Below, in pieces: positions 38,901 through 47,574 of a DNA stretch of 64,000 nucleotides; position 1 is the stretch's first letter; every line of letters starts with the position of its first letter. A program made the position numbers and the translations under genes. The stretch lies in NCBI GenBank assembly GCA_016165875.1, contig JABBOT010000004.1, positions 16,307,672 through 16,371,671 of the forward strand, read 5' to 3'. This DNA comes from Acanthopleura granulata. Taxonomy: Eukaryota > Mollusca > Polyplacophora > Chitonida > Chitonidae. The notes under the pieces are model-generated. The model ran no database searches and was not told where the DNA came from. It worked only from the letters and a program-made list of their open reading frames with translations.

Positions 38901-41900
38901 GTCGAGAATCCTTTCTCCATAGATCTTGTTAATTCTGGAGATGTTTGGATCTTCGTTAATGTTTCGTGCTGGAATGAAAATTTTCACTACTTCCTGGAGC
39001 CAAACTCTACAGTGTCTATACCAGCAATGTTTGGAGATATGTCCGATTCTTTGACAGTTTATCCAAAAGAAGTGTGCGTGTTTTCGGTAAGTGTACAGGG
39101 CGCTGTTTTACAAAGCGGTAGCAAATTGCGCCTGGCGTAACTTCCATGACAACATACAGTGAAGATACGTCACCAAGGTAAATGCGCATGGCGTAGTGTT
39201 GCGACAGCTTTGTAAATCAGGACCCGGAATGGGTTGGTGCACACCGATAAAGTCTCTGTACTAAAGTGGTTAATTTGTAGCATACTGTGGTGGGTTAGAA
39301 CTTAATAACGAATTTAAAGCATATGGGGAAATGCCAGGCGCTGGCTTGTACTATGAGTGGTTGAGGCTTGATTGCTGGTGTCTTCAGCATAGCCCTCAAG
39401 TGAATCACCACTGACATGAAGCCTGTGAGTTGGGATCGGCTTGCTCCTATGAAAAAGCGTTGTGCATGATTTGATTCAAATGTTATATGCTAGGTTAAAC
39501 CCAAAGGAGGTATTTTTTAAAAAAATTTTTTGTACGTAAGAAAAACAAAGTAAATCTGGGTTAAATAGTAAATTTTGCGTCTGACCACTTCATGAACTGT
39601 CCTATCTCGCCTTACGCATAGGCATGGGACAACCACGTTCAAGATTTCTTGGTCTACAGCGAGGAACCGGACTGGGACTTCGTTCTACAGTCTGTCACTT
39701 GTCCGTTCAGGTAACAAGTTAGTCTATATCTATTTTTTAGATCCATCGTATTTCAGAAAAAATACCGATAGCTACTAACCGTTCACTTTCTGTTTATCAG
39801 AAGTAAAGGCCTCAGTTTCGCTGGGAGCTCGTGTACTGTTCATGTTCTAAAAAGCATTAAACAGCCCTAAATTTAGAATTATACTGACATAATTTTATTT
39901 GCAGCGTTGGTGGCTCTGTACCAGCTCTCACTAGTGAGTAGTACTAATTTTGTATTTAAAAACATTTTTGTGTGGATGTACTGGTAGTTATAAAATAAAA
40001 GTTAGGTCTTTGTTTGCATTTGGTTCTCTGTGTGTTTCCAGTATCAAATTTATTTAGAAAAAGAATAGCGCATAGCTTTTAAACGGCCAAGTCTTATTTC
40101 GGCTTTTTGTTTTCAGATTATACCCAGTGCCCTGAAGACAAGAAAGGGCCAATATATGTTACACTAGAGAATATGGGCGATGTCAAACTCTCGGTCGAAC
40201 TCCAATGCTGGAATGAGTGGTTCACGTATGTTTTGGAGCCCAAAACTTCATTATTTATCAAAGGGGCCTTTCTCGAATGGACAAATCCAAGCCAAGCTTT
40301 TCCAGGCCAGGTCTGCATTTTTCAGGTAGGTGTGCGTGCATTTCAATCTCTAACGATTGACAAATCAGATTTAAAACCAGCGTTCTCTGCTCATGAACTC
40401 CAGAGAAAATTTCCATTTGTACGTAAATTTGTCGTTCCCAAATGATGCCACCTTATGAAGCTCTGTGAAGGACCTGCAAACTATCTTTGATTTGTCCCAC
40501 AATATTTCTTTGTCGCCTTTCCATTTGTATTATTCAAATATTTTATGGGTGCTTTGTCGCGTTATGTCCTCACGCGTAGCGGTTTCCCTAACACATAAAC
40601 CTAGCTACAGATAAATGCTATATTTGTAAATATGGCTTAAAATGTCCAATAAAATAAATGTTATTGTTATGCAGGAGTTAGAAACCCATTTCCAGACAGT
40701 AGAAATATATGCGGTAGAGCCAGACCTAGATTATCTCTACGGCCACGTAGGATGTGAATACGAGTGAGTTATTTATTTTTTTAACAATCGTAATCTCTTT
40801 TTGTATTTGTTTATTATCGGTCATTGCTATCAGATGTCAATCATAAAAGCACAACATACCAATTCTTTCTAAATTAGATTGTTTAATTTATCCGTAATGC
40901 GGTGTTTTAGAACATCAAGCAGAATTTTTTTTTTACTCCATGTTCAACCTTATTTCTTTTAACCAATTTCGCCGAATGTAATACAAATTTTTTTTTCACT
41001 CACAGTATTGGTAGTTCCGTTCCGCTTACCAACCGTAAGTACTTCACATTACGGAGAAAAAAGTTCTCTTTTATATACCTCCTGAATAGAACACAGACCT
41101 AATGTGCATGAATATCTTAATTCATCGACTGAATGCCTTAAAATATATAGACCACAGCTTCTTCGTGGCTGGATTCTTCCCCAACCAATAGTCATATTTT
41201 GATTAATGACAAATTGGCATGATTGTGGACAAAATTACCTTTCGCCTTTGCGTAATCATTGGTAACTGATTGCTTCTCTTTTCGTAAATCTGACCAAATA
41301 TTTGACTTAAAGCAATTAAAGGTTTTTTGGTTTGTGCTAAACGCTGTTTTGGAAATGGGCCTTGCGATTATTCAACAAGATCGCCTATTTTTGTTCACGG
41401 CCAGTATACAAATGATTCGATGCCTTGGTTTCATCACTTAGCAGAAACTTTGTCCATTTACAGGCTCTTGATATTTTTATTAATTCACTTCAATTTGATT
41501 TTAATTCCAGACAGTACAAACTGTAAAGCCAACGATTCTGGTTTGTTTGATATAAACCTGGTTAACGACGGCGATGTATGGTTGTACGTGGATGTCTGGT
41601 GTTGGAACGATTGGTTTGAGCACTACCTGGATCCTCATTCCACAATTACCATTCCAGCCATGTTCACGGACTGGACCGATCCTCACCTCATTTTCCACGA
41701 CACCGTTTGTGCATTGCAGGTATTGTATCTTAAAAACAATAAGTTATTTTCAGTGAATGTAACTGGAATTTAAATAATCTGAACTTTTTGATCTTTGTCC
41801 ACTCTGCATAAAATTGTTAGTGGTTTATAAAAGGAGTGATCTCTACATTTTTACATTCAATCTTTTATGAGACTCCACAGCAACCTAAATTCAGATTTTA

Positions 41901-44900
41901 TACTTCTGGAAGGGACCTTTTCAAAGGTGCAGATGGGACACGGTGACTGTCATTGGTCAATGTTTTTATTTTTAACGAGGATTCGGGAAATCATATCCAA
42001 GGATTTGGAATTTACAGTGAAGAGTCCGACTGGGACTATACGTTTCAATACTTGACGTGCGATTATAGGTGAGCTTTACTTAAGAGGAATTCGGTTCAGA
42101 CGTTTTGATTTCCACAAGTGCAGTTTTTATTGTATATAAATAAACTCAAGCCTGAGATCGATGAACCTTTTCAAGGTTTCCGTTGTTCCAACCAGCGACT
42201 TGCGTTAGGTACCAGCTCGCCAGATACTCCGGTAAACCGCTTAGAGTTCTCTACAAACAGGCCTCTCAGACTGGTAAATGTCCGTTGTCTACCAATACGA
42301 TACATTCATCCAAGGGAACTGTCCTTCTAAATGGTGTTTTGGTGCCTGACACTCACGTCTCCGGTTAGAAAATCGGAGTTGCCTCCGTCCTTTTTCGACA
42401 CTTGAATCTGTGCTATATCCAGAGTTTAATCGCTATTAACCATACTACTGTTATTTCAAAATGACTTTCTAAATATCTACCAATCTGATATTTTTTGGTG
42501 TAATATTCTGTAAATCAACTAAAATGTTGAATAACTGTTTTCCTTTTTCAGTGTTGGAGAGGACATGACAAGCATTTCCTGTACGTACCAGACAAAATTC
42601 TTATATATATATATATATATATATGTGTATATGTGTATGTATATGTGTATATGTATATATGTATATATATATATGTATATATATATGTATATATGTATGT
42701 GTGTGTGTGTGTGTGTGTGTGTATTTGTGTGTGTGTGTGTGTGTGTGTATTTGTGTATGTGTGTGTGTGTGTGTATTTGTGTATGTGTGTGTGTGTATAT
42801 GTGTATATGTATATATGTTCAATTTATTCAATGCCAAAACAAGATCGCATGATACGGAAACAGTTCCAGATTTTAAATTAAGTTTTGCGTAACTCTTCGT
42901 ATAAAATCAATATTTCTATTTTTAGATGAGATGGAATGTCCGAAAGGCTACGAAAGCTTTACGATCCATATGGCTAACATAGGAGACACGTGGGTTTTTC
43001 TAGAGGTGGAATGTTGGCAAGGCACCATTTCCCTTCACCTAGGCCCACATTCAAATACCACCATGGCTGCCATCTTCCAACAACGGATCAACCCGACACA
43101 GAAATATCCCTCTGATACATGTATCTTTGAGGTCAGCTCTAGTTTCTTCCTTGTTGATGCTTAAAGAATTCAAACTCGTGTGTACATTTATTTCATTGGT
43201 GTTTACGTCGTACTCAAGAATACTTCACTAATACGATGGCAGCCAGCATTACTGTGGGAGGAAACCGGACTGAGCCATCATTCGAAGGTTGCTGGCAGAC
43301 CTTCCCAGGTACGACCGGAGAGGAAGCCAGCATGAGGTGGATAAGAATTCGAAGGGACAACAGAGGTGAGAGGCTCTTCGGTCTTTGCGCTGTAAAGAAT
43401 CCATCGTTTTTTGTTTGTTTATTCTCGTTATTAAACATAAATTACACTAATAGCAAATAAATCCATCTTTTCCCCCTAGTCCATGCAGTACTTTCAAGAA
43501 CTTCGGATATTCGCCTGGGAGTCTGATTACGATGTTAAGGATGATATTTTGCAGTGCGATTTCAGGTAAGAACACAAAATCCCAATCCATCTCAATTCCG
43601 AATTTCGCAAACTATAACGGTTTATTAGAACAAACGTACCATGTTTTTCTCTTCATTAAATGCTATGAAAAATGACATATTTTTGGATATTCTTTTTTCC
43701 AGTTATGGCTCAGAAGTCCCAACCGTAAATCGTGAGTACATCCGCGGGAAAACAAAATGCCCACTGAAATCAACTTTTCAATTTCAAAAACTTATCAATC
43801 TACCTTTTCGTTTCCTAGTAATGCATGCTTTGGATATGTTTTCTCCAGACACAACGGATTGCACACCAAACGACAAAGGTTTGTTCACGGTACAGTTGGT
43901 GAACAGTGGGGAAGTTTGGGTTTCAGTTGAACTTCACTGCTTGAACGGCATGATGATGCTCAAGTTGGAGCCGAATTCTACAACATCTATTTCCGCAGTT
44001 TTCAATGAGTGGTTGAACCCAGGTCAAGTTTACCCAGAAAACAGTTGTGCTTTCGAGGTAGGATGTGTTTGGCACGATACCAAACACTCGTAGTTCGTTT
44101 CCTAAATCAATTGGCTGAATAACGTACGGGTAAATGATATTACAGCATTTGTCAATGGAATCTGTACGTCGAAATCGACATTCGTATACCAGCCCTCAAC
44201 CGAAATTCGCGTTCCGGGTTAATCTTAAGAGCAGTTTTCAGAAACGAATAACATAAACCCCGAAAGAACTGAAAAAAATATATAAATAAAAATTTAGCAC
44301 AGATTCATACAATGAGAAGCAGTTTTCAGTGATCACGAAAAGACCTGCTTATGAAATCCTTTTTTTTTTCCTGTACGTTTTCCGACACACTTGAACTCGA
44401 AATAACTCGACAAGATATTCTTTTTCTCCAATATGTAAATACCTTCTTTTTCTATTGAAGGATTGGGACCAATTTCAAGATCTCGTCATTTATAGCGAAG
44501 AGCCTGATTTTGATAGCAAAACAGACACCTTGACTTGCCCTTACAGGTAACATCCAAGTTTTGTTTGAAGACTTCAATCTCGGTGTACATGTATCAGTTT
44601 TTGCTTTCTTGCATTGTAATGGGATCATTTTATACAAGATATAAATAATTTCAACCGTGATAATGTTCGCAAAAATCAGATGTTTTTTTTTTTTTTTTTT
44701 TACTGTTGGTTAATAGTTTACGATTACAACAGGAGGCATGATTTTATTTTCTGTTATTCCAGTGTTGGAAAAGCCTCCCCAGCAGTTGAACGTGAGTAGA
44801 GTACCTAAGACTATCAGTTTTGACACATCCACAGAAAAGTAAATGCTTAACTATAGAGCTTTCGTATTACTTAACTGAACATTAATCCATTTTAACCCAC

Positions 44901-47202
44901 CCTCAATGTTTTCCCTGTGGGGGGGGGGGGTGGGATGGGGGTGGCGGTAGGCGTCTGTCCATTTCCTTTAATACACTTTACCCCAAATTCCGAAGATTAC
45001 AGTGAGCGTTGCTAATTTTAGATCATTGGTCATTAAGATAAATTTTTTATGTAGGTCTTATCTTGAAAATTTGTAACCAACGTTTAATTAACGTAACAAG
45101 TAAACCTGGACATGTAGATGGACCTAACTGAATTTCAGTATTCCCTGTTCAATCGTTAATCCATCTGGTCATTTTCCGAATACACTCTTGCACCATTGAA
45201 CTGAAATTCATTATTTACCACAAATTCTCTTGAGTACCTTGTCCTATATTCCCCCTCCGTGCTTCCAATGACTCTTGCTATATTTAAATACCACAATATA
45301 TCATGTACACGGACGTTGAGGAAATATCTGACATTTTGTATATCATAACTGGGTTACTGTTGGTCGCCCAAAAATACGTTACTGCGCAATAGATCCCATG
45401 TGCATTTTTTTTTTTTTTACCAACGTTTAGATATATTATGGATAATAAGGCAGAGAACAATATAACCTAGGGAGTTGTTCCTGGACAGTAAGCATTCAAG
45501 TTTTATGTTTTCCAACTTCTAAATCCTATTTTTTTCCCTTTTTAAAACCAGATCCACAAGTACCTGTATTAAACTACTCCGATTTGTTGCATGCCTGTAA
45601 GGTTTTAATTGCATTGCAGTATTCTATTTGTGGCAGATTATACGGACTGCGTGGTTGGAGATGTCGGTCTTTTCAGGATCAAACTGCAGAATGTTGGTGA
45701 TGTATGGGTGTATGTTCAGCTGGAGTGTTCGAATGGCTACCAGGAATATTTCCTCGAACCTGGTGCAAGTCGCACAGTTGTAGGTGCCCTTAACATCGCT
45801 GAAGCTGTAGTAGACGACGTCTGTGTATTTAGGGTAATTTGCGACTTTCATGGCCTTGACTAAAGAGGTCGTGTGCTTTGGTTATTTGGGATGCAGCTTT
45901 AAGTTGGGGTATCTGTATCTGATGTTTTACTATGGCAATCTGATTTCATGTACATGTAAATCTTACTAACTTCATGGTGATTTCCTGTGCACGGCCATTT
46001 GTGGCCTAAAATTACAAGTGGCTGGATTGCACCGGTAAGTTGAAACCAAATGCCAACTATTTCGCTGTCGCTCTGGTTGTTCTGGTTTTACTCTCTATGA
46101 TGTAGTCTTTTTATATTTAAACCCAATCAAAAGCCTTAATTTCAGCTTCTAGTGGAGTTTTTTTTCCCTCAACCCATTGTTAAAGAATTAAGATATCGCA
46201 TAGATCATGATTAGATGAATATGTTTAATCTACTATTTCCTCGGGAAAACGTCAACACCAGGTTTAAACCTCCACAGAATGCATGAAAACTGTTTAAAGC
46301 TGCCTTTCTAATTTCAGGATGGCCAACCACCTCATTTGGGAATATATAATGAGGAATCTGATTGGGACTCATCATATTTCGAGATACATTGCAGGCAAGT
46401 GAAAGTACTGGCCTGAAGTATTAGTGATCCCCGCAGAATTACGAACATTTCTGGCTGTCCGAATTGCCAACATGTTCCGTTACCGGAAGCATCTGTAAGA
46501 AAACAAACATTGCAAAATTCGTGGAGGAAAATTGATATCATTCATTTCCCTTTGGAGGGTACCGCTGTATCTGCCCAAGATCCTACCTATAACAATAGCA
46601 CCTTCGCTTCCTCCTGACATTGTGCAGAGAGGATAGAGAAAAGCCAAATTCTGGTTTATACATTGTTAGGAATACTGTCTGACTGGAGCTTAGTCTGATC
46701 CGTCGTTCACGTAAATCAGTATGAAAATCCAGCGTCAACGCTACACTCAAACCCAGTGTAATGGTCACTCTGTTTTGATGTAATATACATTCGCATGGGA
46801 ATATATTTTACATAGTTCTCTAAATATCAGGTCCAAATTTATAAAGTTGTGGCTGATTAGAAATAACCTGTCCTGGTTATCCAATGGCTGGATACAAAGG
46901 CTTTCTTTAAATCCTATTTTATAAGGTTACATAGACTAAGTGTTTAACTACTATTCCCGCACTTTACTCTCATCTAGGTACAATTCTTTGTGTTTTAGCA
47001 AATGTATGGACATTGTACTTTGTTTGCCGTCCAGTACCTTGGGCTAACTGCTTATTGCTGAATACCATATTTATTCTGCCAAAAATAACACTGCCTTTTC
47101 ACTCAATTTTCTTTTTTCAGACCGAATGCTGAAAGTCTATCAAAGTGGGAGGCTGATTATTCCTGGAGGAGACTGACCAAGCGGGACATACATAGTTTGT
47201 GA
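35920..47202 (+). CDS. Secreted eight-module four-cysteine repeat protein, family not recognised
   Basis: I assembled 26 exons whose phases all agree: 35920-35955, 36784-36814, then per module an A exon, a B exon and a 29-nt L exon (coordinates in the module entries), and a last exon 47121-47202. The CDS is 2697 nt, 898 residues. The N-terminus (MSCFLLALSLSV, then TFISAASDLQ) is a signal peptide, split by an intron. Eight tandem modules of 104-109 residues follow. Each has four cysteines, an invariant N-x-G-(D/E), a usual VW then CWN..F, an LEP.S/T then I.A.F.EWT.P strand-like stretch, and a (I/V)YSEE.DWD motif before the fourth cysteine. Several N-glycosylation sequons are present. There is no membrane segment or catalytic signature. 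I know no family matching this. Given the neighbours, an extracellular matrix or carbohydrate-binding role is a guess. Confidence 0.85.
37063..37960 (+). CDS. Module 1 of the eight-module protein (residues 23-129)
   Basis: Exons A1 37063-37268, B1 37376-37461, L1 37932-37960. This is the most divergent module: it keeps NTGD and the four cysteines but has DPLTV instead of DVW, TCSNAVF instead of CWN.WF, and a B part without the DWD motif (YLIYVENGEK). It carries two sequons, NIT and NLT. The phase-1 entry follows the signal-peptide exon. Confidence 0.82.
38108..38707 (+). CDS. Module 2 (residues 130-238)
   Basis: Exons A2 38108-38316, B2 38423-38511, L2 38679-38707. Canonical NTGDVW, RCWNDWF and VWTD, then SDWDY in B2. 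The LEP motif is replaced by IPP. The linker reads FGADVPRVN. Confidence 0.85.
38878..39933 (+). CDS. Module 3 (residues 239-347)
   Basis: Exons A3 38878-39086, B3 39622-39710, L3 39905-39933. NSGDVW, SCWNENF, FLEPNST, then VYSEEPDWD in B3. The A3-B3 intron (535 bp) holds a MITE-like element. Linker VGGSVPALT. Confidence 0.85.
39098..39226. mobile_element. MITE-like inverted-repeat element in the A3-B3 intron
   Basis: Left end CGCTGTTTTACAAAGCGGTA, then GCAAATTGCGC. The right end in reverse complement reads TCCTGATTTACAAAGCTGTC, then GCAACACTACGCC. Terminal inverted repeats are about 25-30 bp and imperfect. Confidence 0.6.
40117..41034 (+). CDS. Module 4 (residues 348-456)
   Basis: Exons A4 40117-40325, B4 40675-40763, L4 41006-41034. 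NMGDVK replaces the usual DVW. QCWNEWF, VLEPKTS and EWTNP are kept, and B4 has YAVEPDLD. The B4 donor follows GA rather than AG, so the junction residue is Asp instead of Ser. Linker IGSSVPLTN. Confidence 0.85.
41511..42580 (+). CDS. Module 5 (residues 457-565)
   Basis: Exons A5 41511-41719, B5 41980-42068, L5 42552-42580. NDGDVW, WCWNDWF, YLDPHST and DWTDP, then IYSEESDWD in B5. The B5 acceptor (TTTTTAACGAG) is weak, but phase and homology fix it. The L5 donor is GTACGT. Confidence 0.83.
42603..42822. repeat. Compound TA/TG microsatellite in the L5-A6 intron
   Basis: About 220 bp of alternating (TA)n, (TATG)n and (TG)n starting some 20 bp after the L5 donor. All long ORFs here on both strands are translations of the dinucleotide array (YIYIYI, VCVCVC, THTHTH) and are not genes. 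Confidence 0.97.
42926..43731 (+). CDS. Module 6 (residues 566-672)
   Basis: Exons A6 42926-43131, B6 43480-43565, L6 43703-43731. NIGDTW and ECWQGT, so the second Trp-Phe pair is lost. LGPHSNTT replaces LEP, and QQRINP replaces EWTDP. B6 has FAWESDYD. The A6 donor is GTCAGC. The A6-B6 intron holds a SINE. Linker YGSEVPTVN. Confidence 0.83.
43188..43400 (-). mobile_element. SINE family 1 copy in the A6-B6 intron
   Basis: TTGGTGTTTACGTCGTACTC, then GATGGCAGCCAGCATTACTG, GGGAGGAAACCGGACTGAGC, TACGACCGGAGAGGAAGCCA and GAGGTGAGAGGCTCTTCGG. It is nearly full length except for the tRNA-like head and is antisense to the host gene. Confidence 0.85.
43849..44791 (+). CDS. Module 7 (residues 673-780)
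   Basis: Exons A7 43849-44057, B7 44461-44546, L7 44763-44791. NSGEVW, the only module with Glu in place of Asp, then HCLNGM (no CWN Trp), LEPNSTT and EWLNP. B7 is canonical (DWDQFQ, VIYSEEPDFD). Linker VGKASPAVE. Confidence 0.85.
44160..44345. repeat. Dispersed repeat copy (CATTCGTATACCAG family) in the A7-B7 intron
   Basis: CATTCGTATACCAGCCCTCA, then GCGTTCCGGGTTAATCTTAA, and at the far end GATTCATACAATGAGAAGC with TTTTCAGTGATCACGAAA. The same two blocks occur in order at 60575-60740. Confidence 0.55.
45637..47202 (+). CDS. Module 8 and C-terminal tail (residues 781-898)
   Basis: Exons A8 45637-45833, B8 46318-46394 and the last exon 47121-47202 (TGA). The module keeps NVGDVW, YFLEPG and the four cysteines but is shorter (A8 197 nt, B8 77 nt). 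It lacks CWN..F and EWTDP, and has no L exon. B8 retains IYNEESDWD. The B8 donor is GCAAGT, a GC-AG intron. The unique tail ends WRRLTKRDIHSL and has dibasic sites. The stop is followed by AATAAA at 47394. Confidence 0.82.
46015..46115. repeat. Dispersed repeat copy (CACCGGTTAAG family) in the A8-B8 intron
   Basis: GGCTGGATTGCACCGGTAAG, then ACCAAATGCCAACTATTTC, TCGCTCTGGTTGTTCTGG and TATGATGTAGTCTTTTT. Confidence 0.6.
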
Positions 47203-47393
47203 ACTTGTGTGAAAAAATTAGACGTCCACACAAACTTAGAACCTGCGGGAGGAAGCAAGCAATCCCACGCTGTTAATTTTTTTTCAATTTCGTTTTGAAT
47301 AATTTTCGTTTTGAATAATTTTCGTTTGACTGTGTTTTGTCCAAAACTGTTAAGTGTTTTGTTTATATTCGTTTAGTATATAAAGTAGAAAAA

Positions 47394-47399
47394 AATAAA
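47394..47399 (+). terminator. Poly(A) signal of the eight-module gene
   Basis: AATAAA 192 nt after the TGA at 47200-47202, in an AT-rich context. Confidence 0.65.
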
Positions 47400-47427
47400 T
47401 GACAAGCAAACAATACCGTGGGTCGTT

Positions 47428-47433
47428 TTTATT
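47428..47433 (-). terminator. Poly(A) signal of chitin-binding gene 4
   Basis: AATAAA on the minus strand 142 nt after the stop at 47575. It lies only 29 bp past the signal of the convergent plus-strand gene, so the two transcripts probably overlap at their tips. Confidence 0.6.
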
Positions 47434-47574
47434 ACATAAAAGTTTTTTTCCTGGTATTAAGAACCAAGAAAAGCACAGAATTCTTCACACTGTACACTTT
47501 ACGTTACTTTCTTTTGCAAAGCCCTTTATCTACAAAACTTATGTGCATATATCTAACGGTGACAAAAAACAGCA

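Noticed and set aside
42565..42892. Overlapping ORFs rich in YI, VC and TH dipeptides
   Set aside because: They are direct translations of the TA/TG microsatellite in an intron.
45551..45600. Possible extra exon before A8 (acceptor-like CCAG at about 45549)
   Set aside because: Not needed: L7 joins A8 in phase 1 as in the other modules, and the segment soon meets an in-frame stop.
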